Origin: Gallibacterium anatis DSM 16844 = F 149
Lineage (GTDB): Bacteria; Pseudomonadota; Gammaproteobacteria; Enterobacterales; Pasteurellaceae
Direction: 5' to 3'
DNA: 54,757 nucleotides
Assembly (NCBI RefSeq): GCF_000379785.1
Contig: NZ_KB903673.1
Location: 1 to 54,757, forward strand
Every line of letters begins with the position of its first letter. The stretch's first letter is position 1. Positions 46,978 to 54,757 of the stretch are shown piece after piece. A program made the position numbers and the translations under genes. The notes beneath the pieces were generated by a model. It was given only the letters and a program-made list of their open reading frames with translations, ran no database searches and was not told the origin of the DNA.

Positions 46978-47817
46978 ATGCAAAAGTTATCACAAATTTC
47001 TGCAACAAAAATTGATCTTCACTCTCACAGTAATGCTTCAGATGGCGTATTGTCGCCGACAGCACTCATTTCACGCGCCAAAGAACAAGGCGTTGAGGTG
47101 TTGGCATTGACCGATCACGATACGGTGGATGGCATTGCTGAAGCAAAAACGGCAGCTCAACAGCAACAGATTACCTTAATCAGCGGCGTTGAAATTTCGA
47201 CCGTGTGGCAAGGCAAAACCATTCATATTGTCGGGCTTGGTTTTGATGAAACACATCCGGCAATGACGGAATTGTTACAGCGACAAGCGCAGTTGCGCTA
47301 TGCCAGAGCGGTGGAAATTGGCGAAAGGTTTAAAAAATTTGGATTGGAAAATGCTTTTGCCGAAGCGCAGGCTTTGACCAGTGGTGAAGTAACACGAGCG
47401 CATTATGCACGTTATTTAGTCAATATCGGTATGGTAAGCAATGAAGGACAAGCCTTTAAGCGTTATCTTTCACAAGGAAAACCTTGCTATGTCAAAGCAA
47501 ATTGGTGTGATATTCCGACCGCGATAGAGGTTATCCATCAAGCCGGTGGTATTGCGGTGGTGGCACATCCGATGCGTTATCAGATGACAAATAATAAAAT
47601 CCGCACGCTGATTGAGGATTTCCAACAGTGGGGCGGTGATGCGGTCGAAATTGCCGGTGGCGTTGATCACAATCAGCAAAAAATGTTAATTCAGTGGTTG
47701 GACAAGTTATCACTGTCTGCTTCTGTCGGTTCAGACTTTCATTATCCGTGCGGTTGGATTGAATTAGGCAAAAACTTAACTATTCCTGAAAATGTTAAAA
47801 CGGTTTGGCAACGATAG
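46978..47817 (+). CDS. rnm: PHP-domain 5'-3' exoribonuclease (RNase AM, YciV/TrpH)
   Basis: This is a metal-dependent PHP-domain phosphoesterase. The E. coli homologue trims 5' ends of ribosomal RNAs and hydrolyses 3',5'-nucleotide bisphosphates. The 279-residue protein has the metal motifs IDLHSHSNASDG (residues 12-23), ALTDHDTVDG, GVEIST, VVAHPMRY and SVGSDFHYP, all intact. It starts 17 bases after zapC and precedes yciO, as in enterics. Confidence 0.88.
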   Translation: MQKLSQISATKIDLHSHSNASDGVLSPTALISRAKEQGVEVLALTDHDTVDGIAEAKTAAQQQQITLISGVEISTVWQGKTIHIVGLGFDETHPAMTELLQRQAQLRYARAVEIGERFKKFGLENAFAEAQALTSGEVTRAHYARYLVNIGMVSNEGQAFKRYLSQGKPCYVKANWCDIPTAIEVIHQAGGIAVVAHPMRYQMTNNKIRTLIEDFQQWGGDAVEIAGGVDHNQQKMLIQWLDKLSLSASVGSDFHYPCGWIELGKNLTIPENVKTVWQR

Positions 47818-47894
47818 TGTAAATCTTTTGTGATTTTAAGATTGAATGCGTTATATAATAAGCCGTTTTTGTTGTCACAATACAGGAGAGTGTT

Positions 47895-48518
47895 ATGAGC
47901 CAGTTTTTCTATATCCATCCGGACAATCCTCAACAACGTTTGATCAATCAGGCTGTCGATATTTTACGTGACGGCGGTGTCATCGTTTATCCAACGGATT
48001 CCGGCTATGCGTTAGGTTGTATGCTCGGTGATAAACACGCAATGGATTGCATTATTCGCATTCGTAAATTGCCGGAAGGGCATAATTTTACTTTGGTGTG
48101 CAGTGATCTGTCGGAGTTATCCAATTATTCATTGGTGACCAATACCATTTATCGTTTGATCAAAAATAATACGCCGGGACGTTATACCTTTATTTTAACG
48201 GCAACTAAAGAGTTACCAAGACGTTTAATGACATCCAAACGTAAGACGATTGGTATTCGTGTGCCGGATAATAATATTGCGTTGGCATTATTGAAAACAT
48301 TAGGTGAGCCGATTCTTTCCTGTTCATTGATGCTGCCGGGCGAGGAGTATTTCACCTTATCCGATCCGGAAGAAATTCGTAATTTGTTGGAAAATCAAGT
48401 GGATTTAATTATTCACGGCGGTTATCTTGGACAAGATCCGACCACAGTAGTCGATTTAACGGTTGAGCCGCCGGTGATTTTAAGAGAAGGCAGCGGCAGC
48501 ATTGAACCTTTTATTTAA
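47895..48518 (+). CDS. yciO: YciO, Sua5/YrdC/YwlC-family protein
   Basis: This is a paralogue of the threonylcarbamoyl-AMP synthase TsaC. YciO itself has weak or uncertain t6A activity. The 207-residue protein has GGVIVYPTDSGYALGCMLGD near residue 27 and RLPEGHNF-like IRKLPEGHNFTLVCSDLSEL. It also has KRKTIGIRVPDNNIA and PILSCSLMLPG. A TATAAT (47854-47859) upstream may belong to its promoter. The ATG follows AGGAGAGTGTT. rluB follows after 34 bases. Confidence 0.88.
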   Translation: MSQFFYIHPDNPQQRLINQAVDILRDGGVIVYPTDSGYALGCMLGDKHAMDCIIRIRKLPEGHNFTLVCSDLSELSNYSLVTNTIYRLIKNNTPGRYTFILTATKELPRRLMTSKRKTIGIRVPDNNIALALLKTLGEPILSCSLMLPGEEYFTLSDPEEIRNLLENQVDLIIHGGYLGQDPTTVVDLTVEPPVILREGSGSIEPFI

Positions 48519-48552
48519 TCATTAGACGTCTGTGAAGACGACAAGGAGATTT

Positions 48553-49446
48553 ATGCAACTCAAGCAAGATGAGAAAAAAAACACAGGCAAAATTGTCGGT
48601 GAAAAATTACAAAAAGTATTGGCTCGTGCCGGAGTCGGATCGCGCCGTGAGGTGGAAACGATTATTGCAGCCGGACGTGTGAGTGTAAACGGCAAAATTG
48701 CCTCACTAGGCGATCGTGTCGAAGTGAAAAACGATACCAAAATTCGTGTTGATGGTGAGCTGGTTTCATTAATTGCTGCGCGCAAAGATATTTGTCGCGT
48801 GTTGATGTATTACAAACCGGAAGGAGAACTTTGTACTCGTCACGATCCGGAAGGGCGTGCGACCGTTTTTGAGCGTTTGCCGCAAATCAGCAATGCTCGT
48901 TGGGTGTCGGTTGGACGTTTGGATATTAATACTTCAGGCTTATTATTGTTTACTACCGATGGTGAATTGGCTAATCGTTTAATGCATCCGAGCAAAGAAG
49001 TTGAACGTGAATATTCAGTGCGTGTATTTGGTCACGTGACAGAGCAAATGTTGGCAAAACTGCGTAAAGGTGTGCAGTTGGAAGACGGCCCGGCAAGTTT
49101 TAAAAAGATTTCTGCACAAGGTGGGCAGGGAATGAATCAATGGTTTTCTGTAACCTTAACGGAAGGGCGAAATCGAGAAGTGCGCCGTTTGTGGGAATCG
49201 CAAGGTATTCAGGTGAGTCGATTAATCCGTACCCGTTACGGAAACATTGATTTGATGAAAGGCTTGCCGCGTGGCGGTTGGATTGAATTACCGTTAGAAA
49301 AAGTGAACTATTTGCGTCAATTAGTTGATTTACCGCTCGAAACGGAAAGCAAAGTGGATACTAAAAATTCACGTTCATTCAAATCAAACCAAATTCGTAA
49401 AGCAGTTAAACAGCATTCACTTAAAAAACGTTATCAAACACGTTAA
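48553..49446 (+). CDS. rluB: 23S rRNA pseudouridine(2605) synthase RluB
   Basis: It isomerises U2605 of 23S rRNA to pseudouridine. The 297-residue protein has an N-terminal S4 RNA-binding domain ([20 protein letters not shown]) and a RsuA-type catalytic domain with the aspartate in [20 protein letters not shown]. The motif [11 protein letters not shown] also fits. The C-terminus is a basic tail (~30 residues). I chose the ATG at 48553 behind AAGGAG; an earlier in-frame ATG at 48532 has no ribosome site. Confidence 0.94.
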   Translation: MQLKQDEKKNTGKIVGEKLQKVLARAGVGSRREVETIIAAGRVSVNGKIASLGDRVEVKNDTKIRVDGELVSLIAARKDICRVLMYYKPEGELCTRHDPEGRATVFERLPQISNARWVSVGRLDINTSGLLLFTTDGELANRLMHPSKEVEREYSVRVFGHVTEQMLAKLRKGVQLEDGPASFKKISAQGGQGMNQWFSVTLTEGRNREVRRLWESQGIQVSRLIRTRYGNIDLMKGLPRGGWIELPLEKVNYLRQLVDLPLETESKVDTKNSRSFKSNQIRKAVKQHSLKKRYQTR

Positions 49447-50439
<993 letters not shown>

Positions 50440-50460
50440 AAGTTGAGATAAGCAACGACA

Positions 50461-50494
50461 ATTATGCAGAGGACTTTTCTCTGCATAATTTTTT
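50461..50494 (+). terminator. Terminator of cysB
   Basis: An 11-bp stem ATTATGCAGAG/CTCTGCATAAT with a 7-base loop is followed by TTTTT. It isolates cysB from the nan operon. Confidence 0.9.
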
Positions 50495-50553
50495 AACAAA
50501 ATGATATTCTTCCCTCCATTTGATTATAAAACCCCTCCATTTTTGCAAAAAAG

Positions 50554-50640
50554 TGAGATCTTGATCTCAAAAAAAAATTATTTTGCTTGTTCTTGAGATG
50601 ACATAAGAGTAAATTACACCCATTATGAAGTCTAACTTCT
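50554..50640 (+). promoter_or_regulatory. nanE operon promoter with CRP-like site and candidate SiaR operator
   Basis: A perfect palindrome TGAGATC-TT-GATCTCA at 50554-50569 fits a CRP site. A -35 TTGTTC (50587-50592) and a -10 TAAATT (50610-50615) with a 17-base spacer predict a start near 50622, which puts the CRP centre at about -61 (class I). TGAAGTCTAACTTCT (50626-50640) just after the start resembles TGAAGTAATATTTCA of the siaP promoter. It is a candidate operator for the RpiR-type regulator in this operon. Confidence 0.6.
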
Positions 50641-50666
50641 ATTTTAATAAAATTACTGGAGTTTAT

Positions 50667-51353
50667 ATGTCAAATTTGAGTCAAGAAGAGATTTTAGCAG
50701 CAATTAAGCACGGTTTAATTGCTTCTTGTCAACCGGTCGATGATGGTCCAATGGATCATCCTGAAATTGTCGCTGCAATGGCGCAAGCTTCGGTGATTGG
50801 TGGTGCGGCAGGTTTGCGTATTGAGGGAATTGATAATTTAAAAGCAACAAGACCAACGGTGAAGGTGCCGATTATCGGTATTGTTAAACGTGATTTGCCG
50901 GACAGTCCGGTGCGAATTACCCCATTTTTAGACGATGTTGAGGCATTAGCAGCGGCAGGAGCGGATATTATCGCTTTTGACGGCACGTTCCGTACACGCC
51001 CGACAACGATTGAAGAAACAGTGAAAAGAATTAAAGCGCTGGGCAAACTTTCAATGGCAGATTGTTCCACTTTTGATGAAGGAATGTTCTGCCAAAAATT
51101 AGGTGTTGATTTGATTGGTAGCACAATGTCCGGTTATACCGGTGGTGCCGTACCGTCAGAGCCGGATTATCAATTAGTGATTGATCTGGCAAAAGCCGGT
51201 TGCCGCGTGATGGCGGAAGGGCGTTACAACACACCTGAACTGGCAAAAAAAGCGATTGAAATCGGCGCGCATTCAGTTACGGTCGGATCAGCATTGACTC
51301 GTTTGGAACATATCGTCAGCTGGTTTGCGGATGCAGTCAAATCAGCAAAATAG
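50667..51353 (+). CDS. nanE: N-acetylmannosamine-6-phosphate 2-epimerase
   Basis: It converts ManNAc-6-phosphate to GlcNAc-6-phosphate, the third step of sialic acid breakdown. The 228-residue TIM barrel has [20 protein letters not shown] near the N-terminus, [19 protein letters not shown], the catalytic lysine candidate in IVKRD, and [21 protein letters not shown] chose the ATG at 50667 behind GGAG rather than an upstream in-frame start at 50625 that overlaps the operator. It is first in nanE-nanK-nanQ-siaR-nanA. Confidence 0.95.
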   Translation: MSNLSQEEILAAIKHGLIASCQPVDDGPMDHPEIVAAMAQASVIGGAAGLRIEGIDNLKATRPTVKVPIIGIVKRDLPDSPVRITPFLDDVEALAAAGADIIAFDGTFRTRPTTIEETVKRIKALGKLSMADCSTFDEGMFCQKLGVDLIGSTMSGYTGGAVPSEPDYQLVIDLAKAGCRVMAEGRYNTPELAKKAIEIGAHSVTVGSALTRLEHIVSWFADAVKSAK

Positions 51354-51363
51354 GGAGAAACCT

Positions 51364-52248
51364 ATGCAAATTTTAGCGTTAGATATCGGTGGTACCAAAA
51401 TTGCAACAGCGTTGGTTAATAATGGGACGGTAACTTGTCGCCGTCAAATCGCAACACCGATACAAAATGTGGTTGATGAGATGCATAAGGTCTTGGCGGA
51501 GATTGTACAGCAGTATCAAGGGCAATTTGACTGCGTGGCGGTTGCTTCCACCGGCATTATTAATAATGGCATCTTAACGGCATTAAATCCGAAAAATTTA
51601 GGCGGATTGGCAGAGTTTCCATTAAAAGAGAGCATTGCGCGTCATACCGACAAACCGATCGGTTTATTAAATGATGTACAGGCGGCGGCTTGTGCCGAAT
51701 ATAAAGAGCAGAATGCTGATCAAGTGGAAAATTTTGTTTTTATTACCGTTTCTACCGGGGTTGGCGGTGGCATTATTTTACAGCGTCGCTTATTAACAGA
51801 ACCGAACGGTGTGGCAGGACATATTGGCCATACATTGGCTGATCCGAACGGACCGATTTGTGGTTGCGGACGACAAGGCTGCGTTGAAGCGATTGCTTCC
51901 GGACGTGCGATTGAAGCGGCAGCCAGCGTTTGGGAACACCCTTGTTCACCAAAAGAGGTGTTTGAGCGTTTTCGGCAGCAGGATGAAAAAGCGACTGCAT
52001 TGGTGCAGCGTTCAGCGAAAACTATCGCTAACTTAATTGCAGATTTAGTGATTGGATTGGATATTCAAAAAGTGGTTGTCGGTGGTAGTGTCGGTTTGGC
52101 AGAAGGTTATTTACCACTGGTGAAAAGTTATTTGCAACAACAGCCTAAATTTTATCAATGTGCGGTCGAACGAGCGTTTCACGGGCAGGATGCCGGCTTG
52201 ATTGGCGCAGCGTGGTGGGTTGAGCAGAATTTAACAACATTAAAATAA
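51364..52248 (+). CDS. nanK: N-acetylmannosamine kinase
   Basis: It phosphorylates ManNAc to ManNAc-6-phosphate with ATP. The 294-residue ROK-family sugar kinase has the ATP motif LALDIGGTKIATALV (from residue 4), the catalytic region GLLNDVQAAACAEYKE, GVGGGIILQRRLLTEPNGVA, and the ROK zinc motif CGCGRQGCVEAIASG. The ATG at 51364 follows AGGGAGA; an in-frame extension to 51325 would overlap nanE. The gap to nanE is 10 bases. Confidence 0.94.
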   Translation: MQILALDIGGTKIATALVNNGTVTCRRQIATPIQNVVDEMHKVLAEIVQQYQGQFDCVAVASTGIINNGILTALNPKNLGGLAEFPLKESIARHTDKPIGLLNDVQAAACAEYKEQNADQVENFVFITVSTGVGGGIILQRRLLTEPNGVAGHIGHTLADPNGPICGCGRQGCVEAIASGRAIEAAASVWEHPCSPKEVFERFRQQDEKATALVQRSAKTIANLIADLVIGLDIQKVVVGGSVGLAEGYLPLVKSYLQQQPKFYQCAVERAFHGQDAGLIGAAWWVEQNLTTLK

Positions 52249-52725
<477 letters not shown>

Positions 52726-52740
52726 GTAAAGGGAGGCGTT

Positions 52741-53607
52741 ATGTCTGAAAGCGGAAAAATTCTTGATACGATTGGCGCATTGCAGACCAGTTTGACGAAA
52801 ACGGAAAAGCGAATTGCGGCGGCAATTTTGGCTTCACCGAATTTGTTAAGCCAATCTTCTTTGTCGGAAGTTTCGGAACAACTCGATGTTGGTGAAGCGA
52901 CTTTTATTCGATTTTGCCGGACACTCGGCTTTAAAGGTTATACCGATTTCAAATTAGAGCTTGCGATCGAATTGGCGACACAAGAGAAGCAGAACCAAAC
53001 CTTGTTGGATACAGAAGTATCGGAAGAGGACAACGCATTTGAAATTGCCAAAAAATTACAAACTGCGTTGGTGAATGTGGTGGGTGAAACCATCAATTTG
53101 CTTGATTTTGATCAGTTGGATCAAGTGGTTAATGAACTTTACAAAGCTAAACGTATTTTCTTGTTCGGTGTCGGTTCATCAGGCATTACCGCTGAAGATG
53201 TAAAACATAAATTAATGCGCATCGGCTTGCAGGTGGATGCAACCACGAATAACCACTTTATGTATATGCAGGCTTCGCTGATGAAAGCGGGAGATGTGGT
53301 GATCGGAATTAGTCATTCCGGTTATTCGGAAGAGATCATCCGTGCGTTACGCATTGCCAAGAAAGCAGGCGCAAAAACAGTGGCGTTAACGCACAATTTA
53401 CGTTCGCCAATTACCGAAGAAGCGGATTATGTTTTGATTAATGGTAATCGCCAAGGGCAAATGCAAGGTGATTCAATCGGTACAAAAATTGCGCAGCTGT
53501 TCGTGATGGATCTGATTTATGCGTTGTTGGTGCGTAAAGAAGAACAAAAAGCGATTAAAGCGAAACAGAAAACCATTAATGTTATTTTGGAACAACGAAT
53601 TAAATAA
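52741..53607 (+). CDS. siaR: RpiR-family transcriptional regulator SiaR
   Basis: This is a regulator of sialic acid uptake and catabolism; the H. influenzae protein represses nan and siaPT and works with CRP. The 288-residue protein has an N-terminal helix-turn-helix ([20 protein letters not shown], then [20 protein letters not shown]). A C-terminal SIS sugar phosphate-binding domain follows ([31 protein letters not shown]). Glucosamine 6-phosphate is the co-regulator in Haemophilus. It is encoded within the operon it should control. A shared 15-bp near-palindrome at siaP and nanE is its candidate target. Confidence 0.9.
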   Translation: MSESGKILDTIGALQTSLTKTEKRIAAAILASPNLLSQSSLSEVSEQLDVGEATFIRFCRTLGFKGYTDFKLELAIELATQEKQNQTLLDTEVSEEDNAFEIAKKLQTALVNVVGETINLLDFDQLDQVVNELYKAKRIFLFGVGSSGITAEDVKHKLMRIGLQVDATTNNHFMYMQASLMKAGDVVIGISHSGYSEEIIRALRIAKKAGAKTVALTHNLRSPITEEADYVLINGNRQGQMQGDSIGTKIAQLFVMDLIYALLVRKEEQKAIKAKQKTINVILEQRIK

Positions 53608-53630
53608 CTCTGTTAATAAAGGAAAATTTT

Positions 53631-54512
53631 ATGAAAAATTTAAAAGGTATCTTCAGTGCATTATTAGTTTCTTTTAATGCGGACGGCTCAATCAATGAAA
53701 AAGGATTGCGCGAAATTATCCGTTACAACATTGATAAAATGAAAGTGAACGGTTTGTATGTCGGTGGCAGCACCGGCGAAAACTTTATGCTTTCAACCGC
53801 AGAGAAAAAAGAGATTTTCCGCATTGCCAAAGATGAAGCGAAAGATGAAGTGGCATTAATTGCGCAAGTTGGTAGTGTTAATTTACAGGAAGCGGTTGAG
53901 TTGGGTAAATATGCAACTGAATTGGGTTATGACTCTCTTTCTGCGGTAACACCTTTCTATTACAAATTCAGTTTTGCTGAAATCAAAAACTATTACGACA
54001 CCATCGTGGCGGAAACCGGTAATAATATGATTGTTTACTCGATTCCGTTCTTAACCGGCGTGAATATCGGTGTGGAACAGTTTGGTGAACTTTATAAAAA
54101 TCCAAAAATTATTGGCGTAAAATTCACTGCCGGTGATTTCTATTTATTGGAACGTGTACGTAAAGCTTATCCGAACCACCTTATCTGGGCAGGTTTTGAT
54201 GAAATGATGCTTTCCGCGGCGGTATTGGGCGTGGACGGTGCAATCGGTAGTACCTTCAATGTCAATGGTGTGCGTGCAAGACAAATTTTTGAATTGGCTC
54301 AACAAGGTAAGATCGAAGAAGCTCGTCAAATTCAACACGTTACCAACGACTTGATCGAAGGCATTTTATCTAATGGACTTTATCTTACTATTAAAGAGTT
54401 GTTGAAATTGGACGGCGTGGATGCCGGTTATTGCCGTGAACCGATGACCAAAGAATTAACTCCGGAAAAAATCGCATTTGCGAAAGAGCTAAAAGCAAAA
54501 TATCTTGCTTAA
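53631..54512 (+). CDS. nanA: N-acetylneuraminate lyase
   Basis: It splits sialic acid into pyruvate and ManNAc, the first cytosolic step. The 293-residue class I aldolase has [13 protein letters not shown] (residues 43-55), the catalytic tyrosine in [10 protein letters not shown] (Y136) and the Schiff-base lysine K164 in [11 protein letters not shown]. It is the last nan gene in the window. In H. influenzae nagB and nagA follow; here a hairpin and an IS come next, so GlcNAc-6-phosphate breakdown genes lie elsewhere or beyond the IS. Confidence 0.97.
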   Translation: MKNLKGIFSALLVSFNADGSINEKGLREIIRYNIDKMKVNGLYVGGSTGENFMLSTAEKKEIFRIAKDEAKDEVALIAQVGSVNLQEAVELGKYATELGYDSLSAVTPFYYKFSFAEIKNYYDTIVAETGNNMIVYSIPFLTGVNIGVEQFGELYKNPKIIGVKFTAGDFYLLERVRKAYPNHLIWAGFDEMMLSAAVLGVDGAIGSTFNVNGVRARQIFELAQQGKIEEARQIQHVTNDLIEGILSNGLYLTIKELLKLDGVDAGYCREPMTKELTPEKIAFAKELKAKYLA

Positions 54513-54533
54513 TAGTGCCAGAAATAGAAAAGA

Positions 54534-54555
54534 AAACCGGTGGAAACACCGGTTT
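54534..54555 (+). terminator. Hairpin after nanA with lost T-tract
   Basis: A 9-bp stem AAACCGGTG/CACCGGTTT with a GAAA loop lies 21 bases after the nanA stop. The T-run stops at three T and the sequence changes to CAGACTGC, which may be the first bases of the adjacent IS. Confidence 0.7.
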
Positions 54556-54757
54556 CAGACTGCTGACAAACCTCTAGACATACCTCTAGAGGTTTGATCT
54601 AATAGGCATATCGAAAAAAGGAAATGCCTATGCTCAAAAATACACCCTCACTCCAATATGAAATCGAGATGATAAGTCTCGAACAACTCGTTCCAAAAGA
54701 CCACCTTGTCCGTAAAGTCGCGAAAGCCATCGATTTTGAATTCATTCGTGATGAAGT
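54556..54757 (+). mobile_element. Left end of an IS1182-like insertion sequence
   Basis: The region from about 54556 leads into an IS1182-type transposase gene cut by the window edge. It includes an 11-bp inverted repeat AAACCTCTAGA/TCTAGAGGTTT (54568-54595, 6-base spacer) upstream of the gene. That hairpin may limit read-through into the transposase. The exact terminus is not determinable without the other end. Confidence 0.6.
54630..54757 (+). CDS. IS1182-like transposase, N-terminal fragment
   Basis: This open frame runs off the window end. The start MLKNTPSLQYEIEMISLEQL continues into LVPKDHLVRKVAKAIDFEFI, the conserved N-terminal DUF772 segment of IS1182/IS5-related DDE transposases (family pattern LVPxDHLLRKI...IDFSFI). 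The ATG at 54630 follows AAAGGAAATGCCT. The catalytic part is outside the window. The truncation is due to the boundary, not a visible mutation. Confidence 0.82.
   Translation, partial: MLKNTPSLQYEIEMISLEQLVPKDHLVRKVAKAIDFEFIRDE

Overview
This 54.8-kb window reads as a chromosomal segment of a low-GC gammaproteobacterium of the family Pasteurellaceae. The protein set and local gene orders resemble Haemophilus influenzae: the aroG-lolE-lolD-lolC-2-hydroxyacid dehydrogenase-kdsA-sirB-prmC-prfA block, cyaA divergent from hemCDXY, tsaB-yoaA, purEK-aspC, an HI1450-type DNA mimic, and a fused sialic acid TRAP permease. I could not fix the genus. Only one exact Haemophilus-type DNA uptake sequence was found by eye. 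Both window ends lie inside insertion sequences (IS3 family on the left, IS1182-like on the right), which suggests an assembly contig bounded by repeats.

Layout. 1-3.4 kb: IS3 tail, then the sialic acid transporter operon siaP-siaQM on the minus strand. 3.4-5.1 kb: lysC with a lysine riboswitch. 5.1-11.7 kb (minus): bioD, ompW, a DUF488 gene, an exported low-complexity protein, narP and cyaA. 11.9-16.4 kb: hemC-hemD-hemX-hemY. 16.5-20.0 kb: an accessory island with a type III methylase remnant, a broken acetyltransferase gene and a restriction-modification locus. 20.3-30.9 kb: tyrP (minus), then prfA-prmC-sirB1-kdsA, a hydroxyacid dehydrogenase, lolCDE and aroG. 31-42.4 kb: tsaB-yoaA, yeaD, the HI1450/YciU homologue, a GNAT gene with padR, ppc, ycgN, aspC and purEK. 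42.6-50.4 kb: pepN, pyrD-zapC, rnm, yciO, rluB and cysB. 50.6-54.5 kb: the sialic acid catabolic operon nanE-nanK-nanQ-siaR-nanA, then the start of the IS1182-like element.

How the genes fit together. Sialic acid uptake and breakdown lie at opposite ends of the window, although H. influenzae keeps them back to back. Both promoters carry CRP-like palindromes at canonical positions (-41.5 for siaP, about -61 for nanE). Both also share a near-palindrome, TGAAGT-N3-A(C/T)TTC, that I propose as the operator for the RpiR-family regulator encoded in the nan operon. Other regulatory sites that fit their genes are a perfect FNR box at ompW, a TrpR-like operator at aroG, a TyrR box at tyrP, and a 10-bp Shine-Dalgarno-sequestering helix between the lysine aptamer and lysC.

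The most unusual locus is the restriction-modification island. One subunit combines a PD-(D/E)XK nuclease signature with an N6-adenine methylase, as in BcgI-like type IIB enzymes, and no hsdR is present. Its specificity gene is split exactly at a run of ten G between two target-recognition domains. Nine or twelve G would fuse the halves, so this looks like a phase-variable specificity switch. An A5 run near the 5' end is out of frame with the only good ATG, so the gene may carry a second lesion or switch.
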